Shown one piece after another: positions 24,356-32,940 of a stretch of 40,671 nt of DNA. Below the pieces are notes generated by a model. It searched no databases and was not told the origin of the DNA. It saw nothing but the letters and a program-made list of their open reading frames with translations. This DNA is from a virus. Numbering within the stretch: position 1 is the first letter of the stretch; every line of letters starts with the position of its first letter. The stretch is taken from IMG/VR virus record IMGVR_UViG_3300044679_000108, positions 1-40,671 of that record, one strand, 5' to 3'. A program made the translations under genes and the position numbers.

Positions 24356-26287
24356 TCATCCGTGCCCGGCGACCAGGTTCATCGCGGGCGCGGCGAGCGC
24401 CGCCGCCGGTGTCCCGCCGCCTGGCTGGTTGGCCATGAACGGCGCCGGACCCTGCCCCGCCGCCGGCGGCGCGCCCGGCGCGTTGGTGTTCGCCGGCGGC
24501 GCGTTGAGGCTCGCCGCGGCCTGGTCCATGTTCTGGTTGGCCGCCTGCGGGTTGCTCATCCAGGCCGCCTGGTTGACGAACTGCCGCAGCGTCTCGAGCC
24601 GGTCCTCGGGGGCGCCGTCGCCCTCCCACTTGAGGAGCTCGCGCTGGCCGCGCCAGACGCACATCGACAGGTTCATGTACGGCTCGGGCATGATGGTCTT
24701 GCCGTCGGCGATCTCGTCCATGCACTGCTCGCAGGCCTCGAGCGCCGCGGTGTAGAGCGAGAGCTCGGCCTCGACGTCGGGCATCTGCAGCATCCGCGTC
24801 GCCGAGTCGGTCGACACGATGCCAGCCTGGGCGAGCTCGAGCACGAACTGCTTTCGGCCGGCCGGGGTCTGAGGCAGGTCCGAGGCGACGTGCATCTGCA
24901 CGCGGACCTCGCCCATGTCGACGTCCTTCCACTTGATACGCCGCGGCCCGAACCGGCTGTGACGGATCATCGTCGGCGCCTTGTCGCCGAGCTTCTTGCA
25001 GACCTTGATGACGAGCGCGAGCACGTCGATGACCAGCTGCTCGAACGCCTTCTCCTGGGGTCCGAAGCGGTCGGTCGTCTGGTCCTTGAACTCGCGCAGC
25101 GCGGCGCCGCTGTCGAGGCCGGGGGGCTTGGCGCCGCGCGTGGCCATCGAGCTCTGCCCGAACTCCTCGCCGGCGCTGTTCCGCAGGTCGATGCGGCTCT
25201 GGTAGGTCTCCTTGCCGACCGCCTGCGGGCTGATGGTCTCCGGGTAGTCGCCCTTGATGACGGCGACCGCGCCGATCTTGCTCGTCTTGACGCCGAAGTT
25301 CGCGTCGGCGGGCCGCACGAACGTCGTCGGCAAGGCGATCAGGTCGTTCTGCTTCTCGATGTGCCAGTTGCGGCGATTGAGTGCGCGCTGGATGCCGGCG
25401 ATGCGCTCAGCGCCCGATATGCCGTACCAGGACTTCGCGCGCTCGGTCCACACGATGACCGCGTAGGGGAAGTCGTCCTCCCACGGCTCGTCGAGGAGCG
25501 TGTAGCCCTGGATCGAGATGACATGGCGCCCGGGCGCGTAGCCGGTCTCGCCCTTGACCCCGGTCGAGAGCCGATAGCTGTCGAGGTAAATGACCGAGTT
25601 GTCGTAGAGCGGCGTGTAACGGCCGTCGATCCGCCAGCTCTGGCGCATCGAGCGCGCCTTGTAGATCTCGTCCTCGTACCTTGGGAACCGCGCGACGAGC
25701 TCGTCGGCGTCACAGCTGACCCACTCGTGGCAGTGGGTGGGCGCCTTGCCGTCCCGGGTCTCCCACGCGTCCACGACGAAGTTCTCGACCATCACCTGCT
25801 GCACCCATGGGCGTCCGAACTTCTCCTCGACCTTGACCAGGCCGTTGCCCTTCTTCGCGCTCTCCTTGAAGCCGCCGCGGCAGTGCTTGAGCACGTGGAG
25901 CTTCTGCTTCTGCTCGTCGGCGTACCACTCGAGGTGGCGAGCTCGCCGCTGCTGCTCCCAGTCGGCGCCGTCGGTCTCGAACCGGACCTCGATGTCGGCG
26001 GTCGAGATGATCGCGTGAACGGTGTCGATGTTCGAGGCGATCGCGTTCTCCTGGACGGCGCCGCGCCGGTTCTCGGGGCTGTCGGTGACCAGCGGCGAGA
26101 ACGGGTCGTAGAGGATCTCCAACTTGTGGAACCGCTCGAACAGGTCCGACTGCAGCATCTCCATCCGCCGGACCTGGCGGAACACCCAGTCGTGCGCCTC
26201 GCCCTCGGGCGCGCGCCACCACATCTCGTCGGGGGAGCCGCGGCCGCGGCCGCGACCGGCGGCCGGCTTCCTCGCCGACTTGCTCAC
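24356..26287 (-). CDS. Portal protein
   Basis: 643 residues from a GTG overlapping the upstream stop (GTGA). It forms the dodecameric DNA gate at one capsid vertex. Position between terminase and scaffold, size, and sequence match large podovirus portals: an N-terminal segment with LYDPFSPLVTD, then HLEWYADEQKQKLHV, RIDGRYTPLYDNSVIY, the conserved segment SWYGISGAERIAGIQRALNR, and a helical C-terminal region ending in a Pro/Gly/Ala-rich tail. The basic start (RGRGRG) may contact DNA. Confidence 0.8.
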   Translation of the reverse strand: MSKSARKPAAGRGRGRGSPDEMWWRAPEGEAHDWVFRQVRRMEMLQSDLFERFHKLEILYDPFSPLVTDSPENRRGAVQENAIASNIDTVHAIISTADIEVRFETDGADWEQQRRARHLEWYADEQKQKLHVLKHCRGGFKESAKKGNGLVKVEEKFGRPWVQQVMVENFVVDAWETRDGKAPTHCHEWVSCDADELVARFPRYEDEIYKARSMRQSWRIDGRYTPLYDNSVIYLDSYRLSTGVKGETGYAPGRHVISIQGYTLLDEPWEDDFPYAVIVWTERAKSWYGISGAERIAGIQRALNRRNWHIEKQNDLIALPTTFVRPADANFGVKTSKIGAVAVIKGDYPETISPQAVGKETYQSRIDLRNSAGEEFGQSSMATRGAKPPGLDSGAALREFKDQTTDRFGPQEKAFEQLVIDVLALVIKVCKKLGDKAPTMIRHSRFGPRRIKWKDVDMGEVRVQMHVASDLPQTPAGRKQFVLELAQAGIVSTDSATRMLQMPDVEAELSLYTAALEACEQCMDEIADGKTIMPEPYMNLSMCVWRGQRELLKWEGDGAPEDRLETLRQFVNQAAWMSNPQAANQNMDQAAASLNAPPANTNAPGAPPAAGQGPAPFMANQPGGGTPAAALAAPAMNLVAGHG

Positions 26288-26556
26288 AAGTCACCGCCGT
26301 CGGGCTCGGACGGCTCGGACTTGCCGCGGCGCCGCCCGCGCGGAACCGGCTGGCCGCGCCGCCGCCCGAACGTCTCGGGGTCCTCGAGCGGGTTGAGGTC
26401 GTCGGGCTCCTCATCCTCCGCCGGCAGCGCCGAGCTTGCGATCGGGTCGGGGCCGATCGTGAACTCGAGCTCGCGGAGCTTGACGTGCAGGACGCCGGCG
26501 GCGCGCAGCTTCGCGGCGCGCGCGATGATGAGGTCGATGGCCTCGGCGGGCGTCAT
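26284..26556 (-). CDS. Small protein between terminase and portal genes
   Basis: 90 residues, ATGA-coupled to the terminase gene and GTGA-coupled to the portal gene. An N-terminal helix (PAEAIDLIIARAAKLRAAG) leads to a short strand VKLRELEFTIGP. The rest is disordered and charged with an Arg-rich end. Small ORFs of this kind with an LEFTIGP-like segment recur beside portal genes in many phages; the role is unknown, perhaps packaging. Confidence 0.65.
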   Translation of the reverse strand: MTPAEAIDLIIARAAKLRAAGVLHVKLRELEFTIGPDPIASSALPAEDEEPDDLNPLEDPETFGRRRGQPVPRGRRRGKSEPSEPDGGDL

Positions 26557-28244
26557 AGGTCCCAGCCGCCGCCGTCTGGGCCGTCGTCGTCATCGGGCTC
26601 GAGGTTGCCGAACAAGCTATCCAGATCGTGCCCGTCGTCCTCATCATCACGACGATTAGCCAGGGCGGCGGCCACGAACGGGTCCGCGTGGACGGGCATC
26701 GAGGCCTTCTCGGCGACGACCACGCCCATGTCGAACAAGATCGCGATCGCCCGGCGGCCGTAGACGAGGCAGTCGGTGGAGTGGTTCGCCTGCGCCTTGT
26801 CCTCGCGGAGCATCCCGTACTCGTCGGGCTTCCATTGCAGGATGGTGAGCTGCTGGGCCAGGGCCGAGTCCTTGATGATCTTGAGCCGGCCCTCGACGAA
26901 GTCGCCGTTCGTCAGCTCGATCGCCCCGAACTTGTAGTCGGCCTTCCGCTCGGCTTTCTTGCAACGCAGGCCGTAGACCTTGCCGAGCTCGTCGATGAGC
27001 GCCTGGTCGGCGTCGATCTCCATGCCGTCGGGCCAACCGATGACGCCCAGGACCCCGGCGAGCTGCGCGTGGTCGAGGCCGGGCCCGAGCAGGATCTCGG
27101 CGATCGCCTTGGCATACATCGCGGTCCGCTCGAAGCACCAGACGTGGAAGATGCGGCGCTCGGCGTCGGTCGGCGAAAACGCGAAGACGTTGCACGCGAA
27201 CGGGTCGCGGCTGCCCATGTCCATCGCGATGAAGTAGTGGAACGTGCCGGCGTCCCTGGGCAGCGCGGCGACCGCGGTACGGAGCGCGTCGAGGCCCTCG
27301 AGCGCCCGGTCGCCGAGCGGGTCCCACTGGTTCCACGGCTTGCCGTCGAGGTGAGGCCGGTACCGGAACACCTTATCGGTGTGGTCGGCACTCCACAGGC
27401 CCAGGTGTTCGCGCATCCAGACCGGGTGGTCGTCGGACCAGCCCTTGCGCTCCTTCTGGATGAGCGCCTCCTGCCAGTTGGCGACCAGCGCGGGGTATCG
27501 CCGCTCGGCGTCGGGCAAGGCGACGACGTCGGCGAGTGACCACGCGTGCGAGCTCCACTTGAGCCACCGCGCGAACTCGGGCTTCTCGCGGTCGCGGTAC
27601 GGCCGGTGCTCCGCCGACCCCAGCCGCGTCGCCTCGTAGAACGTGCCGCGCTGGTCGAGCCCGGGCGTGCCGCCGATGACGATAGCGCCGCCGCGCTCAC
27701 CCATACGCGGCGCCGCGATGCGGTCGATGGTGTGCTCGAGCAGGCGCGGGTCCCATGACCCGCACTCGTCGAGCTGGAGCTCATCGAACGGCTGGCCGCG
27801 GAGCTTCTCGGCGTCGCGCTTGTCCTCGATGCCGAACAGCCGGTAGGTCGCCCCCGTCCGCAGGCAGGTCATGCGGAGCTTGGAGTCGAGGAACGAGAAG
27901 TCCTTCGAGACGCCGTAGGCCTCGACCAGGTCCTTGAGCTTGAACCACATCAGCTCCTCGGCCTGGGCGCGCGAGGTCGCGCAGTAGACGACGATGCCGC
28001 GGGGGATGCGCGCGCACTTGATGAGCCCGCGCGCGCGCTTCGTCGTCGTCTTCGCGCCGCCGCGGCCGACGCAGAACGCGACGCGCGTGGACGGGTCGAG
28101 GATCCCGTCGGCCTGGGCCGGGTGCGCGTCCGCGAGGATCCGGCGCGTGAGGTCCGCGGCCCACTGCTCATCCGGCGAGAGCAGGCGCGTCCGGGCCTTG
28201 GCCTTGGTCCACGGCCGCGCCGGCGATGCCTTGGCGCGCGTCAC
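26553..28244 (-). CDS. terL: Terminase large subunit
   Basis: 563 residues from a GTG overlapping the upstream stop (GTGA). It is the DNA-packaging ATPase and nuclease. The ATPase has Walker A GRGGAKTT (60-67), the Walker B motif ELQLDE (155-160), and the coupling-type motif near IVIGGTP. The C-terminal RNase H-like nuclease shows FIAMDMGSRDP (first acidic residue), a middle acidic residue near WPDGMEIDADQ, and a final acidic residue near STDCLVYGRRA. The Asp/Gly-rich C-terminus probably docks to the portal. No frameshift is seen. Confidence 0.9.
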   Translation of the reverse strand: MTRAKASPARPWTKAKARTRLLSPDEQWAADLTRRILADAHPAQADGILDPSTRVAFCVGRGGAKTTTKRARGLIKCARIPRGIVVYCATSRAQAEELMWFKLKDLVEAYGVSKDFSFLDSKLRMTCLRTGATYRLFGIEDKRDAEKLRGQPFDELQLDECGSWDPRLLEHTIDRIAAPRMGERGGAIVIGGTPGLDQRGTFYEATRLGSAEHRPYRDREKPEFARWLKWSSHAWSLADVVALPDAERRYPALVANWQEALIQKERKGWSDDHPVWMREHLGLWSADHTDKVFRYRPHLDGKPWNQWDPLGDRALEGLDALRTAVAALPRDAGTFHYFIAMDMGSRDPFACNVFAFSPTDAERRIFHVWCFERTAMYAKAIAEILLGPGLDHAQLAGVLGVIGWPDGMEIDADQALIDELGKVYGLRCKKAERKADYKFGAIELTNGDFVEGRLKIIKDSALAQQLTILQWKPDEYGMLREDKAQANHSTDCLVYGRRAIAILFDMGVVVAEKASMPVHADPFVAAALANRRDDEDDGHDLDSLFGNLEPDDDDGPDGGGWDL

Positions 28245-28753
28245 GTGACCATTCCGGCGAAGTGCCGCCGGGTCGCGACCGACCACACCGCGCCGGCGTC
28301 GGCGACGACGCCGAGCCGTCGGCGCAGTGTTTCGTAGGTGACCGGGCCGACGGCCACGACGCGAGGTCGCGGCGCGCGGTCGAGCATCGCGAGCAGTGGG
28401 TGCTCGCGCATCGACATGGTCGCGATGCGGTCCTCCGAGTAGTAGCTCTTGAGGACGCCGTCGTACGACGAGGTCTGCAGCGGTCGTGGCGGCTCGCGCC
28501 ACGCCCGCCAGCCGATCGCGCGCCACTCTCTGAGCTGGCTGCGGCGCTGGTCCTCGAGCGGCTCCGGGTCGCCGTCCTCGTCGTCGTAGGCGCCGTAGTC
28601 GGTGACGAGGTACGGCCGCGGGTGGCGGAGCTGTGTCCGGCGTCCGCGGTACGCGAAGTCGGGCCCGAGCTCCGCGAAGATCGCGAACGCCTCGCCCCAG
28701 CGCCGCTCGGCGAGCGCGTCGCGGGCGATGGAGAGCAGGTCCGCCGGGTGCAC
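28241..28753 (-). CDS. Hypothetical protein in the small-terminase position
   Basis: 170 residues from GTG 28753, GTGA-coupled to terL. Nothing resembles a known small terminase HTH, although the N-terminus is helical (PADLLSIARDALAERRWGEA). The middle is acidic and Tyr-rich and the end has beta-like segments (PRPRVVAVGPVTYETL). As the gene directly before terL it occupies the usual small-subunit position, but the sequence supports no function. The start agrees with the shared upstream motif at 28791-28801, which is 37 nt away. Confidence 0.6.
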   Translation of the reverse strand: MHPADLLSIARDALAERRWGEAFAIFAELGPDFAYRGRRTQLRHPRPYLVTDYGAYDDEDGDPEPLEDQRRSQLREWRAIGWRAWREPPRPLQTSSYDGVLKSYYSEDRIATMSMREHPLLAMLDRAPRPRVVAVGPVTYETLRRRLGVVADAGAVWSVATRRHFAGMVT

Positions 28754-28790
28754 CGCCGACGAGCGTGCGGCGGGTCAGCGTGCGGGCTGG

Positions 28791-28801
28791 CGAATAGGCC
28801 C
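28791..28801 (-). promoter_or_regulatory. GGGCCTATTCG motif 37 nt before the first packaging gene
   Basis: Second copy of the 11-mer described at 23464-23474, at the identical distance from a start codon. It lies in the 128-base gap 28754-28881, the first real gap after a long series of overlapping genes, so a late promoter is plausible here. Confidence 0.45.
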
Positions 28802-28881
28802 GGCTAGCCACGCTCCGTTCCCACGGCCTAGGCTGCGGTGATCCACCTCGGACCGGGCGAGGCCGAGGCCCTGGGGAACCG

Positions 28882-29214
28882 TCAGACCTCCCAGGAGCAC
28901 CACGACTCGGGCACCAGGATGACCACCTCCGTCGAGGTCGCGCGGTTCGTCTTCTTGATGACGAGCCGGTGGGCGCGGAACTTGTGGAGGTAGTCGATCT
29001 TCACGTCCTCGGACGCGCGGATCTTGGCGACGCCGCCGTTCGTGCCCGGGATGGGCAGGTCGGGGCCGGACGGTCGCGCGCCGAAGAACGTGAGCTCATG
29101 CACCGGGAAGCCCTCCTCGGCCTTGATCCTGGCGATCAGCGCGGTGCGGTCCGGGTTGATGGCGGGCGGAAGCGGCGCCGGGGCCGGCCTGTTCTTCGAG
29201 CTCATGGTCTCCAT
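28882..29214 (-). CDS. Hypothetical protein
   Basis: 110 residues. A Pro-rich start is followed by a helix (RTALIARIKAEEG) and an alternating pattern with two basic strand-like segments (EDVKIDYLHKFRAHRLVIKK, TSTEVVILVP). The start overlaps the 3' end of the GNAT-like gene by 13 bases. ATG 29205 is an alternative start. Function unknown. Confidence 0.55.
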   Translation of the reverse strand: METMSSKNRPAPAPLPPAINPDRTALIARIKAEEGFPVHELTFFGARPSGPDLPIPGTNGGVAKIRASEDVKIDYLHKFRAHRLVIKKTNRATSTEVVILVPESWCSWEV

Positions 29215-29663
29215 GCGTCAACGCTCCTCATGTCGGCGTAGCGAGCCACGTTCGGGACGTGCTTCGCATGCGGGATGCGGTCGCGAAGCTTGTGGACGTA
29301 GGGCGTGTCGCACGCGTAGACGAAAGGCTGCGCCGGGTCGATGCCGAGGGCGCCGAATAGCGCGCGGGCGCATCCCCGCTGCCGGAAGTCGTCCTTCACG
29401 GCCACGAAGTAGATGACCGGGTGTCGCTGCTCGACGTCGCCGGCGATGAAGCCGTAGACGAAGTCCGGGTCGTCGCGCTCGAACGCGACCAGCGTGCGTG
29501 TCGTGGGTCGGTCGAGGATCTTGCGGATGGTCGGGTGCATGACCGAGGCCCAGTCCTCGGTGGCGATGATGCCGGCCGACCGTGCGGACTTGAACCCGCG
29601 CGACCACATCGAGACGGCGAACTCGCGGTCATCGAGGTCGGCCGGCCGGGTTGCGAAGCTCAT
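29202..29663 (-). CDS. GNAT-type N-acetyltransferase-like protein
   Basis: 153 residues from ATG 29663 (ATGA overlap). The central part has the GNAT pattern: a strand TLVAFERDDPDFVYGFIAGD, then VIYFVAVKDDFRQRGCARAL with R-Q-R-G-C-A in place of the acetyl-CoA-binding Q/RxxGxG/A loop, and a helix ALFGALG. GNAT proteins move an acetyl group from acetyl-CoA to amines. Phage members may modify host or virion proteins; the substrate here is unknown. Confidence 0.65.
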   Translation of the reverse strand: MSFATRPADLDDREFAVSMWSRGFKSARSAGIIATEDWASVMHPTIRKILDRPTTRTLVAFERDDPDFVYGFIAGDVEQRHPVIYFVAVKDDFRQRGCARALFGALGIDPAQPFVYACDTPYVHKLRDRIPHAKHVPNVARYADMRSVDAWRP

Positions 29664-30289
29664 CGCTTCCGTCTGAGCGCGGGGAAGATGGCGCCGAACT
29701 CGTTGCGCGTCGCCTCGAGCCTGGGACGGCCCGCCCCGGGGTCCCATCGCCACGACCGGATGAACAGCTCGCAGTCCTGGCGAAAGAGGCCGCGCTCTTC
29801 GCATGCGTCCAGCGCGACCATCACCGCGGTGTCGTCGAGGACCTCCGTGAACAGCAGCTGGATGAAGCGGGTCGCGACGAGCGCATCGACCATCGCCTCG
29901 AAGCGGCCGCGGATGCTGAGCGTCGAGTCGCGCGCGAGCTCGAGGATCCGATTCGGGTTCGGCTGGGGCTCGGTCAATAGAACGGTCGCCATCGTCTCGC
30001 GCTCTTCCGGCGTCAGCTTGCCGTCGCGTAGCTCGACGAACCGCATACCGTCGTTCCAGTAGTCGCGGTCGGCCGGGTTCATCGCCGCGTTGCGCTTCCG
30101 CTCCCAGGCGTGCCGCTCGGCCGACGCCGGCGGCGGCGCGCCGGGGATCCATCCTGGCCAGGCCGCGGCGAGCGCCTCCGCGGTCCGGTAGCGGTACACG
30201 ACCGGCGTGCGCTTGCCCTTCGGTGTCACCGAGACGGCGTGGTGCTCGAACGGGAACTCGCCGGCGTACGGCGGCTGCTCGATGGTCAC
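29660..30289 (-). CDS. Hypothetical protein
   Basis: 209 residues from a GTG overlapping the upstream stop. The first 50 residues look beta-rich (FEHHAVSVTPKGKRTPVVYR), and the rest is helical with many charged residues. No motif recognised. It lies in the series of overlapping genes upstream of packaging, probably co-translated with the GNAT-like gene. Confidence 0.6.
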   Translation of the reverse strand: MTIEQPPYAGEFPFEHHAVSVTPKGKRTPVVYRYRTAEALAAAWPGWIPGAPPPASAERHAWERKRNAAMNPADRDYWNDGMRFVELRDGKLTPEERETMATVLLTEPQPNPNRILELARDSTLSIRGRFEAMVDALVATRFIQLLFTEVLDDTAVMVALDACEERGLFRQDCELFIRSWRWDPGAGRPRLEATRNEFGAIFPALRRKR

Positions 30290-30708
30290 CCGCTGCCCCT
30301 CGCCATCGACTCGTTGTGCTCGCGCGCGAATCGGACGACATCCTCCTTGCGCTTCTCCTCCCAGACCCTCGCGCGGTCCTCCTTCCACTCGTGGAGCGGC
30401 TGGCCCTCGCCGAGGTTGCGCGTGTCCGTGAACGTCTTGCGCTCGGGCTTCTGCCACGCGCCCTTGACGGCCTCGACGCGGCGAACCCGCACGAGCGGCG
30501 CGCTGATGCGGTACTCGGCGCGGTGGCCGCAGGGCGAGAACCCGTTCTCCGGCTGCACGTCGGCAGGGACGAGGCACACCACCACGGATGGCGGGTCTCC
30601 GTTCGGGTCTCGCGGAACGGTGAGCTCGAACCTCCCGTGTACCGGGCATTCGTAGTCGGCGATCGCCGTGCAGGGCGGCGAGCCGCGGACCTTGACGACG
30701 AAGGTCAC
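30286..30708 (-). CDS. Hypothetical protein with zinc-ribbon-like N-terminus
   Basis: 140 residues from a GTG (GTGA overlap). The N-terminal half has YECPVHGRFE, a following Cys in VVVCLVP, and SPCGHRAEYR. This resembles the FmdB-type zinc ribbons that phages often carry (YECPVHG motif). The C-terminal half is a charged helix. A regulatory or nucleic-acid role is possible. Confidence 0.6.
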   Translation of the reverse strand: MTFVVKVRGSPPCTAIADYECPVHGRFELTVPRDPNGDPPSVVVCLVPADVQPENGFSPCGHRAEYRISAPLVRVRRVEAVKGAWQKPERKTFTDTRNLGEGQPLHEWKEDRARVWEEKRKEDVVRFAREHNESMARGSG

Positions 30709-31043
30709 AGCTTGCCGCCGTACCCGCGCTCATCGAGCTCGCGTTCGCGGCGGTCGGCCGATGCGTGCGCCGCCTCGAGCTCGGAGCTGGCGAGGGCGGC
30801 GAACCGCGAGGCCGCCGACGTTGGCGCGGTCACGTTGTCGATCATTGCCGCGGGGTGGACGTACTCGCCGGACTTGAGCGACGACCGCTCGGTCGTCTTC
30901 GCGGGCACCAGCCTGCAGCGCACGGTCGCCGTCTCGGTCTCGACCACGGCGAAGATGTCGCCGTTGGCATACTCGGCGATCGCCATCGCCGGCGCGAGCA
31001 CGTCGCCGGCGATGGTGAGATAGGTGGTTCCGATCTTCGTCAT
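30705..31043 (-). CDS. Hypothetical protein
   Basis: 112 residues; the ATG shares a base with the upstream stop (TGATG). The N-terminal half is beta-like (TTYLTIAGDVLAPAMAIAEY, GDIFAVVETETATVRCRLVP), perhaps a small barrel, and the C-terminal half an Ala/Arg/Glu helix. No recognised family. Confidence 0.55.
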   Translation of the reverse strand: MTKIGTTYLTIAGDVLAPAMAIAEYANGDIFAVVETETATVRCRLVPAKTTERSSLKSGEYVHPAAMIDNVTAPTSAASRFAALASSELEAAHASADRRERELDERGYGGKL

Positions 31044-31285
31044 CACAGCGCTACTCCGTTGATGCCGACGCATAGCGCCGTCGGGTTGCTGGTGTCGACG
31101 ACTACGTTGCCGACGAAGAACCGCTGCGCCGCCGGGTCCATGCGGCCCACGAAGTCCATGAACCGCGGCGAGTTGTGCGCGTCGAACTTGAACAGGCCGA
31201 GCGTCTGGGCGAGGCGCTTGCGGTCGCCGTGCTTGCAGTCGCGCTGCATGCGGTGGAGGAGCTTGACGAATGTGAGCGCCGCCAT
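31043..31285 (-). CDS. Small hypothetical protein
   Basis: 80 residues from ATG 31285; a GTG one codon upstream would restore the GTGA form of overlap and is equally possible. Basic N-terminal helix (LLHRMQRDCKHGDRKRLAQT) then a mixed segment with NVVVDTSNPTALCVG. Function unknown. Confidence 0.55.
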   Translation of the reverse strand: MAALTFVKLLHRMQRDCKHGDRKRLAQTLGLFKFDAHNSPRFMDFVGRMDPAAQRFFVGNVVVDTSNPTALCVGINGVAL

Positions 31286-31728
31286 CACGGCGCCTTCTGG
31301 AGCAGCCGCCGGATGATGCCCGGCGGCGCGGCGGCGTGCGGCTGGCCAAACGTCAGTCGGAGTGCCTCATCGGCGACGTCGACCATCTCGAACACGTGGA
31401 TGCACAAGCCGGTGTGGGCCGATACCGCAGTCCCGCAGTACTCGGCGCGCTCGCGCCGGACCATCGCGCCGCCCTCGCCGTCGACCACAGGGCGGTCGCT
31501 CGTGTCGTCGATCTGCTCGCCGTTGCGCAGGACGACGAATCGCCGCGTCCGCTTTGGGGCGTCGAGGTCACAGTCGACAAAGATGACCGGCATGTCCGGC
31601 GGGACGCCCGGCGCCTTGACCGGGCTCGGATTTGGGACGAACGCGACGCAGCAGATCGTGCCTGGCAGCGGGATCTCGCCGGAGACCTCGCGGTCGGTCA
31701 GCGCGATTGGTAGGACGGCGTGTTTCAT
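31285..31728 (-). CDS. Hypothetical beta-rich protein
   Basis: 147 residues; ATGA overlap at the start. The pattern of short strands (REVSGEIPLPGTICCVAFVP, MPVIFVDCDL, TRRFVVLRNGEQIDD, GLCIHVFEMVDV) is like the small beta proteins often found in phage accessory regions, some of which are catalogued as domains of unknown function. I cannot assign a family with confidence. Confidence 0.55.
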   Translation of the reverse strand: MKHAVLPIALTDREVSGEIPLPGTICCVAFVPNPSPVKAPGVPPDMPVIFVDCDLDAPKRTRRFVVLRNGEQIDDTSDRPVVDGEGGAMVRRERAEYCGTAVSAHTGLCIHVFEMVDVADEALRLTFGQPHAAAPPGIIRRLLQKAP

Positions 31729-32069
31729 GCGAGTCCACTCCTCTCCTTGTTCGCCACCATCCTCGTGAGCTGCCGTAGAACGGCCTGCTGGCGGTCGTCG
31801 GGCAGCGCGGCGAACCACTCGTGCACCGTGGGCTCGTTGATCTTGTCGAACCGCTTCGCCGCCGCGCGCTTGTTGCGCTCGATCGAGTCGTTGAGGGTCG
31901 ATGCGGCCCTCGCGACCAGCGCGGACTCGCGCAGGACGGTCGTGTTGAGCTCGCCAGAGCTCGCCGCGGCCTGAACGCGGTCGAGAAGCGAGGCGACGAC
32001 CGCGATCGCTTGTTCGATGAGTGTCCTCGGCGCCGCCTTCGGCTTCTTCTTGGGCTTGCCGAGCTTCAT
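31725..32069 (-). CDS. Basic helical hypothetical protein
   Basis: 114 residues from ATG 32069 (ATGA overlap). It starts with a Lys/Pro-rich tail (MKLGKPKKKPKAAPRT) and continues with helices, one ending in NEPTVHEWFAALPDDRQQAV. A basic tail plus helices would suit DNA binding, and a small terminase subunit is conceivable, but it is several genes away from terL and no HTH is evident. Confidence 0.55.
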   Translation of the reverse strand: MKLGKPKKKPKAAPRTLIEQAIAVVASLLDRVQAAASSGELNTTVLRESALVARAASTLNDSIERNKRAAAKRFDKINEPTVHEWFAALPDDRQQAVLRQLTRMVANKERSGLA

Positions 32070-32344
32070 TTCGGCTCGGTACGACCGTTTTCGGCCGGAA
32101 AATCGCGCGAGCGGCTCCCATCGAGTGCGACCGGGGAGGCGACCGCGGGGCATCCCTCCCCGAGGGCGGTGGGCGCGCCGATCGTGACGATGGGGTTGTT
32201 CATCAGCTCGAGCGTGCGCACGAGCTCGAGCGTCGCTTTCGTGTTTGCGTCGATGCTCTCGCGCAAGGCGTCGAGGCCGGACCAGACCGCGCCTTCGACG
32301 TCGCTGATAGCGTCGAGCATCTGCGACTCAATGCTGTCCCTCAT
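32066..32344 (-). CDS. Small hypothetical protein
   Basis: 92 residues, ATGA-coupled to the upstream gene. The first 55 residues form a helix with heptad-like spacing (SQMLDAISDVEGAVWSGLDA, LRESIDANTKATLELVRTLE), possibly a coiled coil; the rest is Pro/Gly/Ala-rich and disordered. Function unknown. Confidence 0.55.
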   Translation of the reverse strand: MRDSIESQMLDAISDVEGAVWSGLDALRESIDANTKATLELVRTLELMNNPIVTIGAPTALGEGCPAVASPVALDGSRSRDFPAENGRTEPK

Positions 32345-32571
32345 GTAAGCGTCTCCCGTTCGAGCCCGGACAGTGCAACGCCTGCGTATTTCCCAGCGAG
32401 ATCGAGGATGCGCAGGCAACGGACGCAGGTGACGTCGGCGATGGACTGCGGTCGCGCCGCGATGTCGCGCATCATCGGGCCGTAATGGTCGGGGCGACCG
32501 TGAATGCGCATGCGGCCGTCCTCGCACGCCGGAATGCCGTAGTCCTGCATGACATGCTTGACGACGCTCAT
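32341..32571 (-). CDS. Small hypothetical protein
   Basis: 76 residues; ATGA overlap with the HNH-like gene. It contains one CVRC pair and a lone Cys upstream. No wider motif is visible. Accepted because it fills the gap in the series with coupling at both ends. Confidence 0.5.
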   Translation of the reverse strand: MSVVKHVMQDYGIPACEDGRMRIHGRPDHYGPMMRDIAARPQSIADVTCVRCLRILDLAGKYAGVALSGLERETLT

Positions 32572-32939
32572 GCCGCCGCCCTGCTGCAGGTCCTGCACAC
32601 GCGGCCGCGCTCGGGCGTCCACATTCCGGTGAGTGAGAGGTCGTGGCCATGCACGCAGTGCTTGCGCGCGGCCATCGCGCGGAACGACTTCGCGAGCTCG
32701 TTGTCCGCCTTCGACTTCGGCTCGAGATGCGCCGGGGCGACGCACTTCGTACGGCGACAGAGATGGTCGAGCACGAGGCCGGGTGCGATCGCGCCGACCT
32801 CGAGCTCGTACACAGCTCGATGTGACCACTCGCGCGAGCCTTCGCGCACGACTGGATAGCCGTTGTCCGCCGTGGGCCCGATCCACAGCCAGCAGCCGAA
32901 GATCGGGTCGACCGCGACAGGCCACGTGCAAGCCGCCAT
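32568..32939 (-). CDS. HNH homing-type endonuclease
   Basis: 123 residues. The HNH_3-like core is clear: CWLWIGPTADNGYPVV, then SHRAVYELEVGAI, then LVLDHLCRRTKCVAPAHLEP with the catalytic His in LDHLC and a second His in APAHLEP. A CVHGHD and CRTC pair near the end may bind zinc. Such enzymes nick or cut DNA and are often mobile; some assist packaging. The stop-start spacing to the upstream gene (TGAGATG) breaks the usual overlap, which could mark an insertion. Confidence 0.75.
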   Translation of the reverse strand: MAACTWPVAVDPIFGCWLWIGPTADNGYPVVREGSREWSHRAVYELEVGAIAPGLVLDHLCRRTKCVAPAHLEPKSKADNELAKSFRAMAARKHCVHGHDLSLTGMWTPERGRVCRTCSRAAA

Positions 32940-32940
32940 C

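Noticed and set aside
23543-26659. 1038-residue plus-strand ORF over methyltransferase and portal
   Set aside because: It is out of frame with the methyltransferase and antisense to the portal; long stop-free shadows are expected at this GC content.
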